From assembly GCA_963205295.1 (NCBI GenBank), contig CAUJIY010000096.1:62001-126000 (forward strand): a stretch of DNA of 64,000 nucleotides, written 5' to 3'. This document shows, piece by piece, positions 44,774 through 55,654 of this stretch. The translations under genes and the position numbers were made by a program. How positions within the stretch are numbered: the first letter of the stretch is position 1; each line of letters opens with the position of its first letter. The notes under the pieces were generated by a model that did no database searches, was not told the origin of the DNA, and was given only the letters and a program-made list of their open reading frames with translations. Source of the stretch: Pseudomonadota bacterium (GTDB taxonomy: Bacteria; Pseudomonadota; Gammaproteobacteria; Steroidobacterales; GCA-2729495).

Positions 44774-45229
44774 TCAGGTGCTGGTGGCCGGTGCTGCAGC
44801 CCGCGTCGTGCGATAGCCCCAGCGACCCGCACGGCGCTCGTTCAACTGCCCGACGATCTGCTCGGCGGCAGTCTTGACCCCGCCCGCCGTCCCCTGCAGG
44901 TAACCGTGGATGGCGTTGGCGCTCTGGCGGATGGTGTACCGGTACCAGTTGCGACCTGCTGCCCCCGCAGGCGGCTCGGTACGCTCGATCGCCACCAGCC
45001 GGAAGGCTTCGGGGTTGGCACCAGCGGGTGCCTTGATCTCGATGCGCTCGACAGGTCGCTCCGGCCGCGGCGCACGCTCGATCTTCACGACTTTCGCAGC
45101 GCGGGCCGGCGCCGCCTTGGGGGCGTTGGCAGCCGCCTTCGGCCGGGTAGTCCCGGTCGCCTTGGGTGATGCCGGCCGCTTGCCGGTCACCCGGACGCGG
45201 GTCTTGGACTTTGCGCGTGCCTTCGCCAT
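44774..45229 (-). CDS. Small protein with a basic Ala/Lys/Pro-rich N-terminal tail and short C-terminal domain
   Basis: MAKARAKSKTRVRVTGKRPASPKATGTTRPKAAANAPKAAPARAAKVVKIERAPR... then NWYRYTIRQSANAIHGYLQGTAGGVKTAAEQIVGQLNERRAGRWGYRTTR. Confidence 0.6.
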   Translation of the reverse strand: MAKARAKSKTRVRVTGKRPASPKATGTTRPKAAANAPKAAPARAAKVVKIERAPRPERPVERIEIKAPAGANPEAFRLVAIERTEPPAGAAGRNWYRYTIRQSANAIHGYLQGTAGGVKTAAEQIVGQLNERRAGRWGYRTTRAAAPATST

Positions 45230-45507
45230 GACGTCACCTGATCGGGGCAATCTGCTTGATCGAGCGGATGGGTGCCACTGTTCTGCTGGTCTATCCGCCG
45301 GCAGCACCCTTGACCACCACCCGGAAAGGGCGGGCCTCGACGCGCGGCTCGGTCTACGACGGGACAGGCACGCTGAAGCTGGTCGGCGCGTAAGGTATCA
45401 CCCGCCACCGGCCTGGCGCAATTGAATTGTCTCTAACTACTTGTTTAAGAAGATTTCTGGCGTTGAGGTACAACATTCGGTGACCGCATCCTGCGCCGCT
45501 GCCAGGT

Positions 45508-45882
45508 TCATCGGTCCTGCTTCGGCTTGGAGCGAAACAGCACATCGGCGGCTGACTGCGTTGCCGTATCAGGGGAAGTGCCCCCAGTACCGAACAGCGT
45601 CGCCAGCTGGTCCCTGGACTGCTGCTCCGCAGCAGCACCCTTGGTATCGAACGCCCCCGGCCGTGGGCGGAAATAGTCGCAGAAGTTGGCCTGCTCCTTG
45701 TTGCGGACCTCCTCGGCATCCTCCTGTCGGCACTGGCGTGCGCGGCGCGGTTCCCAGGCCTCGCACATGCGGCACACGTGCAGTTCGGCGCGACATCCCG
45801 GGCATTCCTCGCGGCGGCGCAACGGCAGCGTGAACTGCGCGAGCGAAGCGCCGCAGCGCCAGCAGACCAGAGGTTCGGACAT
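45508..45882 (-). CDS. Zinc-ribbon-like Cys-rich hypothetical protein
   Basis: CWRCGASL...[45 protein letters not shown]. Confidence 0.75.
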   Translation of the reverse strand: MSEPLVCWRCGASLAQFTLPLRRREECPGCRAELHVCRMCEAWEPRRARQCRQEDAEEVRNKEQANFCDYFRPRPGAFDTKGAAAEQQSRDQLATLFGTGGTSPDTATQSAADVLFRSKPKQDR

Positions 45883-45942
45883 AGGCCCGGAAGTATAGCG
45901 GCCCGTATAATGCCCGGCTTTCCCGCCTGGCCCCACCGCCCC

Positions 45943-47763
<1,821 letters not shown>

Positions 47764-47785
47764 ACGGCGGCGCGGACCACGGCCC

Positions 47786-49606
47786 ATGGCGAGCCCCGAG
47801 GAAGAAGCACGCCACCGGCCGAAAGGCCGATCCCTGCGGCCACTGGCCGCACTGATCCCTTTCCTGCGACCGTACCGCGGCATGCTGGCGCTCGCGATCG
47901 CCGCCCTGCTGATCGCCTCGGGCCTCATGCTGGCCTTGCCGGCAGCCGGCAAGCTGGTGATCGACCATGGCTTCGCCCCCGGCAATGCGGGCCGGCTCAA
48001 CGCGTACTTTCTCGGGTTCGGCGCGTTGATCGTGGTCTTCTGCGCCTTCGCTTCCCTGCGCTACTACCTGCTCTCCTGGATCGGCGAACGCGTGGTCGCC
48101 GACGTGCGCGACCGGATCTATGCGCACGTGATCCGGCTCGACCCGACCTTCTTCGAAGTGACGCGCACGGGCGAGGTGCTATCACGGCTCACCGCCGACA
48201 CGACCCTGATCCAGTCGATCGCCGGCGTCAACCTCTCGATGGTGCTGCGTTCGCTGGTGCAGCTGCCAGGCGCCCTGGTGCTGCTGGCAATCACCAACAT
48301 CAGGCTGATGGGCGTGATCGTCCTGTTCATCCCCGCGGTGATGGCGCCGGTGATACTCATCGGCCGCAAGGTTCGCACCCTGTCGCGGGCTTCACAGGAC
48401 CGCATCGCCGACACCAGCGCGCTCGCCAGCGAATCGCTCAATGCGGTGCAGATCGTGCAGGCCTTCACCGCCGAGCCCACCCTCGCCGCCCGCTTCCGGC
48501 GCGCGGTGGAGAGCAGTTTCGTGACGGCGATAGTCCGCACGCGGGTGCGGGCCTTCATGACCTTCGTGACCTTCGTGTCGGTGTTCGGCGGCATCACCTT
48601 CGTGGTGTGGATCGGTGCGCGTGCTGTCCTGGCCGGCGAGATGACCTATGGCGAACTGGCGCAGTTCCTGCTGTACGCCATGTTCACCGCCACGTCGGCC
48701 GGCACCCTCACGGAGATGTGGGGCGAGGTGCAGCGTGCCGCCGGTGCCATGGAACGCATGGTCGAACTGCTGAACGCCCGGCCCGCCGTGCAGCGGCCGG
48801 CGAACCCCCTGCCGCTGCCACAACCGGGACGCGGCCAGCTGCGCTTCGAGGATGTGCGGTTCAGCTATCCCTCCCGCCCCGGACAACGCGCCCTCGACGG
48901 TTTCACGCTTGAGATCCGCCCCGGCGAGCGTGTCGCATTCGTCGGTCCTTCCGGCGCCGGCAAGAGCACGACGTTCCAGCTGCTGTTGCGCTTCTATGAC
49001 CCGCAGGGCGGACACATCGTCGTGGACGGCGTGGACATTTCCCGGGCAGATCCTGCAGACCTGCGTGCCCGCATCGGTGTGGTCCCGCAGGAAACGGTGA
49101 TCTTCGGCGACTCCGCCCGCGAGAACATCCGCTTCGGCCGGCCCGACGCCACCGATGCCGAGGTCGAGGCCGCGGCGCGCTCGGCGGTGGCGGACGGCTT
49201 CATCCACGAACTGCCGCAGGGTTACGACACCTTCCTCGGCGAGCGCGGTACGCGCCTGTCTGGCGGCCAGCGCCAGCGTATTGCCATCGCGCGGGCCATC
49301 CTGCGCGACCCGCCGATCCTGCTCCTCGACGAGGCCACCAGTGCGCTGGATTCCGAAAACGAGCGGCTGGTCCAGGAGGCCCTCGGCCATCTCATGGCCA
49401 ACCGCACCACCATCATCATTGCCCACCGGCTCGCCACGGTACTCGAGGCCGACCGTATCGTGGTGATGGACCGCGGGCGCATCGTCGACATCGGCACGCA
49501 CGACGAGCTGGTGCACCGCGACCCGCTGTATGCCCGCCTTGCCGAACTGCAGTTCGGCGAAGCTGTGGAGCCGCAGCGCGCTGCCTTGCAGGCCGCGGGC
49601 ACCTGA
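47786..49606 (+). CDS. ABC transporter, fused permease/ATPase (MsbA-like exporter)
   Basis: TM domain plus VGPSGAGKSTTFQLLLRF, LSGGQRQRIAIARAIL, ILLLDEATSALDSENE. Confidence 0.95.
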   Translation: MASPEEEARHRPKGRSLRPLAALIPFLRPYRGMLALAIAALLIASGLMLALPAAGKLVIDHGFAPGNAGRLNAYFLGFGALIVVFCAFASLRYYLLSWIGERVVADVRDRIYAHVIRLDPTFFEVTRTGEVLSRLTADTTLIQSIAGVNLSMVLRSLVQLPGALVLLAITNIRLMGVIVLFIPAVMAPVILIGRKVRTLSRASQDRIADTSALASESLNAVQIVQAFTAEPTLAARFRRAVESSFVTAIVRTRVRAFMTFVTFVSVFGGITFVVWIGARAVLAGEMTYGELAQFLLYAMFTATSAGTLTEMWGEVQRAAGAMERMVELLNARPAVQRPANPLPLPQPGRGQLRFEDVRFSYPSRPGQRALDGFTLEIRPGERVAFVGPSGAGKSTTFQLLLRFYDPQGGHIVVDGVDISRADPADLRARIGVVPQETVIFGDSARENIRFGRPDATDAEVEAAARSAVADGFIHELPQGYDTFLGERGTRLSGGQRQRIAIARAILRDPPILLLDEATSALDSENERLVQEALGHLMANRTTIIIAHRLATVLEADRIVVMDRGRIVDIGTHDELVHRDPLYARLAELQFGEAVEPQRAALQAAGT

Positions 49607-49623
49607 GCGGCCAGCCGACACCG

Positions 49624-49776
49624 ATGGGCGCCTGGTCGCTGCTGATCGTGCTTGGCCTGCTGGTGGCCTTCATGGGCCTGTTCACCCACTGGCTGCTCAT
49701 TCTGGCCGGCGCCCTCCTGCCGTTCGTGCCGGTGCTCATCGAGTGGCGGCGACGACGGCGCTCACGCCGTTCCTGA
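49624..49776 (+). CDS. 50-aa small membrane protein (below the supplied ORF length cutoff)
   Basis: MGAWSLLIVLGLLVAFMGLFTHWLLILAGALLPFVPVLIEWRRRRRSRRS*, 18 bp after the ABC transporter stop. Confidence 0.5.
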   Translation: MGAWSLLIVLGLLVAFMGLFTHWLLILAGALLPFVPVLIEWRRRRRSRRS

Positions 49777-49790
49777 CCGGCCGCCGTTAT

Positions 49791-49827
49791 CGCTGCCCCG
49801 CCCCGGCGCTGCCGGGGCGGGGCAGCG
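49791..49827. other. Perfect 17-bp inverted repeat, 3-nt loop
   Basis: CGCTGCCCCGCCCCGGC-GCT-GCCGGGGCGGGGCAGCG; no T-tract follows on either strand. Confidence 0.85.
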
Positions 49828-49987
49828 ACAAACATCGAAGTTATTCGCATAACCATCTGCGGACGTCGTCTAACCGGCCGACGACCCGGTCGCTAAGCTG
49901 TGTCCCATTCCGGCCGGCGACCCGCTGTCGCCCGGCTGCCCACGGCGACAGCGAAAAGATCGCAGGACTCCCGGAGGATCCCGTCCG

Positions 49988-50494
49988 ATGGCTCTCATCA
50001 AGCACGGTGAAGTGGTGGCCGATCGCTTCCTCGATGTCACCGGTGCCACGGCGATCCCGGCCAGGGGTGCCATCGTCGTCAGCCTGGAGCAGTGGCTCGC
50101 GAACCTCGACGTCCTGGTCGCACGCACCGATCCGCTCGGCATCCGCCTGAAGCGCGACCAGCACCCCGAGGTGGTGGCGGACGACCTCGATCACTTCGCC
50201 TTGATCGCACTCGAGGTCCCCGTCTTCAAGGATGGGCGCGCCTTCGGCTACGCGCGCCTGCTGCGTGAGCGCTGGGGCTTCCGGGGTGAACTACGCGCGG
50301 TCGGCGACGTGCTGCCTGAACAGGTTCCCTTCATGCAGCGCATCGGTTTCGACGCCTTCGAACTGCGCGGCTGGACACCGGCCGGGAGCGGCACACCAGC
50401 TGACCAGTTGCGCTGGCTCAGGCAGGCAGCGTCCGCGCCAGATCGGCAAGGAGCCGGCGGGCACGACCTGGAGCGGCCAGCGTACCCTGGTTGA
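49988..50494 (+). CDS. DUF934 family protein
   Basis: GIRLKRDQHPEVVADDLDHFALIALEVPVFKDGRAFGYARLLRERWGFRGELRAVGDVLPEQVPFMQRIGFDAFEL. Confidence 0.85.
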   Translation: MALIKHGEVVADRFLDVTGATAIPARGAIVVSLEQWLANLDVLVARTDPLGIRLKRDQHPEVVADDLDHFALIALEVPVFKDGRAFGYARLLRERWGFRGELRAVGDVLPEQVPFMQRIGFDAFELRGWTPAGSGTPADQLRWLRQAASAPDRQGAGGHDLERPAYPG

Positions 50495-50964
50495 ACTCGA
50501 GTTCGTTCCCGAGGTAACGCGCAGCCGCGAAACGCCGGCGCAGCGCGACCACCAACCCGTCCGATGTCCCGCGGTATGGGAAGTTGCGACGCACCACCCA
50601 GCTGACCCGGCCGGATGCCAGCGCCCCCTGCCAGGCACGGCACAGCTGCTGCTCGTCCGGTCGGGCGGGATCGTAGAGCAGGCCGAGATCGCCGTTCCGG
50701 CGCTCACCGTGCCACCACGGCGTGAAGGAGTGCACCGACAGGTGCAGCACCCGCTCGCCGCCGGCGATCCGGGCCGCAATCCGGTTTTCGACCAGCCCGC
50801 GGTAAGGATGGTAGTGGCGCGCGAGCAGCCGGGCCCGCGGCGTGCGCGCCGATGTCGTAACCCTCGTGCGAAGCCAGGCGTCCGCCGCAGCCCGCGAAGA
50901 GCCGCCGATATTCCGCCGGTATGGCATTGCCGCCGTGCTCGCAGGTCAGCAGCAGGCACGCCAC
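50418..50964 (-). pseudogene. N-formylglutamate amidohydrolase family gene, frameshifted and apparently internally deleted
   Basis: N-part in one frame (MACLLLTCEHGGNAIPAEYRRLFAGCGGRLASHEGYDIGA). C-part in another frame (RLLARHYHPYRGLVENRIAARIAGGERVLHLSVHSFTPWWHGERRNGDLGLLYDPARPDEQQLCRAWQ...RRNFPYRGTSDGLVVALRR...YLGNELEFNQ). Confidence 0.8.
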
Positions 50965-50979
50965 GGACCACTCTTCCGT

Positions 50980-52218
50980 TCAGCGTCCCGCCGGCGGCGC
51001 ATAGGGCTCGCCGGCGGCCAGGCAGTCGCAGAGCTGCCGGTAGACCCGCTCGAGGTCGGCTCGCGCAGGCTCGGCGGGCAGCGCGGTGACGATACGCGTC
51101 GCGAGTGTCCCGTGTCGCAGGTAGTGCTCGAGGGCACGCTCGGCGTCGCGGTCGAGCGCCCCGGCAGCAGCCGCCCGCTCCGCGAGCAGGCCCCACACCG
51201 CGCCGACCCGCGTGCCGGCGGAACGACAGCCGAGCAGCTCGAGATAGCGGCGGTCGTGGATCTCGGTCGCCTCGGCACCGGCCACCGTCGCCTCGAAATA
51301 GCGCGCCAGGTCGGATGTGCGCCAGGCATTGAGCATCGCAACGTCGCCGTGGTATCGCTCACAGAGCGAGCGCAGGGTGGCGGCCACCACGCGGGCGAAG
51401 GCGAGATCCATCCGCGGGCATTCCTGCACGTCGAGCACGCGGATCTCCAGCGCCATGCGCTCGAAGCGGGCGATCGCGCCGCGGGCATTGACCCATTCCC
51501 CGGCCAGCACGCCCTCGGGGTCGTGCGGCGCCAGGTCCGCGTAGATGCGCCCGAGGATCTCGCGTTGATACTGGGCGATGCCGGTGACGGGCTCCGGGAC
51601 CACCGCGCCGGTGACAGAAGGGATGCGCGCGCAGTTCTTGCGGTAAACGGCGAGGCGGTTGTCGGCGGTGCCGGTAAGGCGCGCGTCCATCACGGGCGAA
51701 CTGGCCGCAAGCCCCGGCAGCAGCGGCAGCATGAAGCGTGTCGCCGCGTGCAGCAGCGTGAACTCGGCGTCATCGGCGAATGGCAGGTTGAGGTGCATGC
51801 TCTGCAGGTTCGCCCAGCCGTGACCCCGGCAGGAGAAGATGCGGTCGAAGGCTGCGTAGATTTCGCGGTTCTCGTGCGGCCACAGGCGCAGTTCCACGTC
51901 CGGATCCATCCACGGGTGCATGCCCCCCGGCATGAGGCGCAGGCTGCGGCTGCCGAGTATGCCGTCGATGCGCACCACGTCCGCCTGGAACGCCGTGGAC
52001 GCGCCGTCGAGCGAGGCTGCCGGAGCCGCGAGCTTCAGCTCGACGACATGCAGGGCCAGCTCGTTGTTCCAGGCCAGCGGGCCGCTCAGGTATTCACCGG
52101 TCACCTCACCGGCCGCCTCGGCGAGCAACCAGTCCGCTGCGGGTGCGACGCCGAGCGTCGCGGCGTCCACCAGCATGTACTCGAGCTCGATGCCGAAGGC
52201 CTCGAACAGGCGCAGCAT
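50980..52218 (-). CDS. GCS2-type carboxylate-amine ligase (glutamate-cysteine ligase family 2)
   Basis: MLRLFEAFGIELEYMLVDAATLGVAP..., LALHVVELKLAAPA, LMPGGMHPWMDP, ANLQSMHLNLPFADDAEF, EIRVLDVQECPRMDLA. Confidence 0.82.
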   Translation of the reverse strand: MLRLFEAFGIELEYMLVDAATLGVAPAADWLLAEAAGEVTGEYLSGPLAWNNELALHVVELKLAAPAASLDGASTAFQADVVRIDGILGSRSLRLMPGGMHPWMDPDVELRLWPHENREIYAAFDRIFSCRGHGWANLQSMHLNLPFADDAEFTLLHAATRFMLPLLPGLAASSPVMDARLTGTADNRLAVYRKNCARIPSVTGAVVPEPVTGIAQYQREILGRIYADLAPHDPEGVLAGEWVNARGAIARFERMALEIRVLDVQECPRMDLAFARVVAATLRSLCERYHGDVAMLNAWRTSDLARYFEATVAGAEATEIHDRRYLELLGCRSAGTRVGAVWGLLAERAAAAGALDRDAERALEHYLRHGTLATRIVTALPAEPARADLERVYRQLCDCLAAGEPYAPPAGR

Positions 52219-52228
52219 GGCAGCCGGT

Positions 52229-53689
52229 TCAGCGCCCGTTGCCGCCGCGGGCGGCCTCGAGTCGGGCGCGGAACATCTGCATCACCGCGTCATAGAGTGC
52301 ATCACCGAGCACCTGGTCCTCGACACCGCGCTCCACGCTCGGGTTGTCGTTGACCTCGATGACGACGTAGCGACCGTCGACCTCCTTGATGTCGACGCCG
52401 TAGAAACCATCCCCGATGGCATTGGCCGCGCGCACGCCGAGGTCGACCACGCCCGGCGGGGCATCCTCGACGCGCAGCGTGTCCCAGCGCCCGCCCGTCA
52501 GGCGCCCGCCCGCCTGCTGCTTGTAGATCTGCCAGTGGCCACGGGCCATGTAGTAACGACAGACGTAGAGAACCCTGCGGTCGAGCACACCGACGCGCCA
52601 GTCGAAGGAAGTCGGCAGGTATTCCTGGGCGACGACCAGGGCACTTTTCTCGAGCATCTGCCTGAGCGCCGCATGCAGTGCGGGCCGGTCGGCCACCTTG
52701 AGCACACCCTGCGAGAAACTGCTGTCGGGCTGCTTCAGCACGCACGGCAGGCCGAGTTCGGCCTCCACGCGCTCGACATTGTTGCGGTGGACGATGACGG
52801 TCCGTGGTGTCGGGATGCCGAGGCGCGTCAGCAGTTCCGCGAGATACACCTTGTTGGCGCAGCGTACGATGGAGTCCGGGTCATCGACGACGATGAGACC
52901 CTCGTTGCGCGCCCGCGCCGCGAAACGATAGGTGTGGTGGTTGACGCGGGTGGTCTCGCGGATGAACAGGGCATCGAATTCGGCCAGCCGGCCGAAGTCA
53001 TCCGGCCCGATCACCTCGGCCTCGAAGCCGTTGGCCTCGGCCGCTTTCTCGAACCTGCGGATCGCAGGCGGGTCTGACGGCGGGGAGCGGTCGGCCGGGT
53101 TGACGAGGATGGCCAGCTCGAAGCGTACCGCTGGAGCCTTCGGCTCCGGCATGCGCCGGGCGAAGTGCTGCTCGATGGCGCCGCGCAGGAACTCGCGCTG
53201 CCCGGCCGGGATGTCCCCGACCGGGATGGGGCGCAGGCCCTGCAGGCGCCACTTCTGGCGGCGCAGGAAGCTCGCCCGGAGCAATGGCACCGGAAACACA
53301 TTGAACAGTGCCTGTGCCAGGCGGTGGAAGCGCGGCTCCGGGTGGTGTCCGAAGTAGACGCTGAGCTCCACGCGCTCCTCGGTGCAGTCAGCCAGTGCGC
53401 GCTGCATCACCTCCTCGAGATCTTCCGTCGGACGGATCAGCGCCGGGGTCTTGATGTCCTGCATCGTCAGCACGTCGGGCAACGGCCGGTGGCCGCGCGC
53501 CGCAGCCAGCAGCGACACGTAATAGCCGCTCGCCTGGTACGCGTAGGACTCGCACAGGTTGTAGATGCGCGGACGGCGCAACCCGCTGAAGCGCCCGTCC
53601 GTCAGGTACGCTGCCGCGGCGACGACCTCGGCCGAAGGAATGTGCAGCGGCCACTCGGCCGGCTCGTCGACGACGATCAGCGTGGCCAT
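52229..53689 (-). CDS. RimK-family ATP-grasp ligase with N-terminal RimK-like extension
   Basis: YNLCESYAYQASGYYVSLLAAARGHRPLPDV, LFIRETTRVNHHTYRFAARA, ANKVYLAELLTRLGIPTPRTVIV, VLKQPDSSFSQGV, GVDIKEVDGRYVVIEVNDNPSVERGVED. Confidence 0.92.
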   Translation of the reverse strand: MATLIVVDEPAEWPLHIPSAEVVAAAAYLTDGRFSGLRRPRIYNLCESYAYQASGYYVSLLAAARGHRPLPDVLTMQDIKTPALIRPTEDLEEVMQRALADCTEERVELSVYFGHHPEPRFHRLAQALFNVFPVPLLRASFLRRQKWRLQGLRPIPVGDIPAGQREFLRGAIEQHFARRMPEPKAPAVRFELAILVNPADRSPPSDPPAIRRFEKAAEANGFEAEVIGPDDFGRLAEFDALFIRETTRVNHHTYRFAARARNEGLIVVDDPDSIVRCANKVYLAELLTRLGIPTPRTVIVHRNNVERVEAELGLPCVLKQPDSSFSQGVLKVADRPALHAALRQMLEKSALVVAQEYLPTSFDWRVGVLDRRVLYVCRYYMARGHWQIYKQQAGGRLTGGRWDTLRVEDAPPGVVDLGVRAANAIGDGFYGVDIKEVDGRYVVIEVNDNPSVERGVEDQVLGDALYDAVMQMFRARLEAARGGNGR

Positions 53690-54426
53690 CGGCGGCGCCT
53701 CGGCACTTCGATCACGAGCAGGTTGGCATCATAGGTCAGGCTGCCGAGCAGCACGGCACCGATCAGCCGGTTGAGATCCACGGAGTAATAGCGCTGACCG
53801 CCGAGCGGATTCCACTCGTAGGGGTCGGCGACATCGACGAGACGCGTATCGCGATCATACCCCGACAGCACCACGAAGTGTCCGACCGGCTCGCCACCCA
53901 CGTCGTCCGGTGCACCCGTATCCGGGATCTCGCGCCGCGCCTGGTACAGGTACGTTGCCGACAGGCCGGTCATGATCGGGATACCGCGGCCGAGGAAGCG
54001 CCGGATCAGTGCCGGCCGCAGGTCCTCGAAGCGCAGCTTGCCGCCAAGCTCGAGGAAGCGCAGGTAGCCTGCGCTGGCGATCCGCAGCTTCGCGTCGTCC
54101 TTCGCCGCAGCCTGCGCCTGCATCCGGGCGGCGAGGTCCGGAACCGGCAGCAGCGCCCAGCTCGGGTCGAACAGGTGCAGGTTGTAGGTGAACAGCGTGA
54201 CCCGGTAGCCGCGCGCCAGCGCATGGTTGGCCAGGAACACATCGAGCGTGCCGCCCCCACCGCTGCGGAGCATGTCGACACCGCCGATGACGTCCTCGAG
54301 CTGGATGTCGTCGCCGAAGTAGCGATAGATACCGTGCAGGCAGGTGGGGCCGCAGGTGACCCCGTCGGGCTGGGCCGCGATCTGGAAACGCAGGCGCTCG
54401 TGCATCGCATCGGTCCGGGCTGCCAC
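53677..54426 (-). CDS. C39-like (papain-fold) peptidase
   Basis: QPDGVTCGPTCLHGIYRYFGDD, IPIMTGLSATYLY, GHFVVLSGYDRDTRLVDVADPY. Confidence 0.85.
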   Translation of the reverse strand: MAARTDAMHERLRFQIAAQPDGVTCGPTCLHGIYRYFGDDIQLEDVIGGVDMLRSGGGGTLDVFLANHALARGYRVTLFTYNLHLFDPSWALLPVPDLAARMQAQAAAKDDAKLRIASAGYLRFLELGGKLRFEDLRPALIRRFLGRGIPIMTGLSATYLYQARREIPDTGAPDDVGGEPVGHFVVLSGYDRDTRLVDVADPYEWNPLGGQRYYSVDLNRLIGAVLLGSLTYDANLLVIEVPRRRRWPR

Positions 54427-54499
54427 CCCGCGGGCGGCCTGTGGGTGCGAAGGCTAGAGCATCCCGTCTCGGTTGCAAGCGGCCCGGACACCCCGGGGC

Positions 54500-55417
54500 T
54501 CAGCCCGGGAACTCCGCCGCGCCGGCCAGGCTGCGGGACGGCTTGGCGAAACCCGTGTCGATCTGCCCGACGATGCGCTCTTCCTGCAGGTCCACCTTCG
54601 ACATCACACCGGTGAAAATGTTGGCTACCAGCACGTAACGCTGGTCGCGGCAGGTGCGGATCATCGCATAGCCGTACTCGTCCAGGGGCACGGTACGCAG
54701 GGACTGGCCTGCCTCGTCGATCAGGTCGATGAAGCTCCCGCGCAGCAGCAGCAGGGTACCATCGTCCAGGTAGGCGACACCGGTGGTCCACCGGCGCGTG
54801 TATTCCTTGCCGCCCGGGTAGGTCACCAGGTCCGGCAGCTGGCGCGCCTCCAGCACATCGAAACGCAGCACGCGCATGCCGAGGTCGGTGATGTAGGTGA
54901 TGAACCGGCCACCAGGATGCAGCGCCGCATGGGTCACGCCGTGAAAGCCGGTCATGGACGGTGCGGTCTCGTTGTCGTATTCGGTGACCACGGTCAGGTC
55001 GGCGGCGAGTCTGCGGATGCGCCCATGACCGACGACATCCGTTCCCTCCAGCAGGCGCATCGCGCCACGCTGGTAAGGCTTCTGGCCCTTGAGATACTCG
55101 CACAGGTAAACGCTGCCATCCCGCCCGAACACCGCGCTGCCCCAGGGACGGTCGCCGAAGTCATGCGCCGGCAATTGACGGCCATCACGGCCGACCCGTA
55201 CGACCGCCCGGGCAAACGGGTCGAAGGCCCACAGGGTCCCGTCCGGTGCAAAGCTCAGGTTGATGACCAGGTGGGTCGTGCCCGCGGTGTAGAGCGTTCC
55301 CTTCGGTACCATCCGGCAGTCGAACTGCAGGATGCGCCCCTCGCCCGCGTGGTCGTCGTGCGGATCGTTCAGGTACGTGCAGCCGAGGAAGATGTCCCCT
55401 GCTGCGAACGGCCTCAT
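54500..55417 (-). CDS. Beta-propeller/SMP-30-like protein of unknown function
   Basis: LSFAPDGTLWAFDPFARAVVRVGRDGR, GSAVFGRDGSVYLCEYLKGQKPYQRGAM, VTHAALHPGGRFITYITDLGMRVLRFD, YVLVANIFTGVMSKVDL. Confidence 0.7.
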   Translation of the reverse strand: MRPFAAGDIFLGCTYLNDPHDDHAGEGRILQFDCRMVPKGTLYTAGTTHLVINLSFAPDGTLWAFDPFARAVVRVGRDGRQLPAHDFGDRPWGSAVFGRDGSVYLCEYLKGQKPYQRGAMRLLEGTDVVGHGRIRRLAADLTVVTEYDNETAPSMTGFHGVTHAALHPGGRFITYITDLGMRVLRFDVLEARQLPDLVTYPGGKEYTRRWTTGVAYLDDGTLLLLRGSFIDLIDEAGQSLRTVPLDEYGYAMIRTCRDQRYVLVANIFTGVMSKVDLQEERIVGQIDTGFAKPSRSLAGAAEFPG

Positions 55418-55654
55418 GGTCGAAACCCTGGTCACGACGCTGGGCTCCCTGGCGCCGCCCGGCGGTCATCCGGGCGCCATCCGACGAGGCGATTTTACGG
55501 CTTGCCCTGAATGCCGGCGCCATGCCCGCCCCGGGATCCGCTGGTCGGTCAGGGTCGTGACGTATTACACATAATCTGGCAGGTGCTGTCGCTACGCTTG
55601 GCAGGCAATCGCTCACCGGCTGGAGCCGGAACGGAGCAGTCGGAGACTGTCTCG

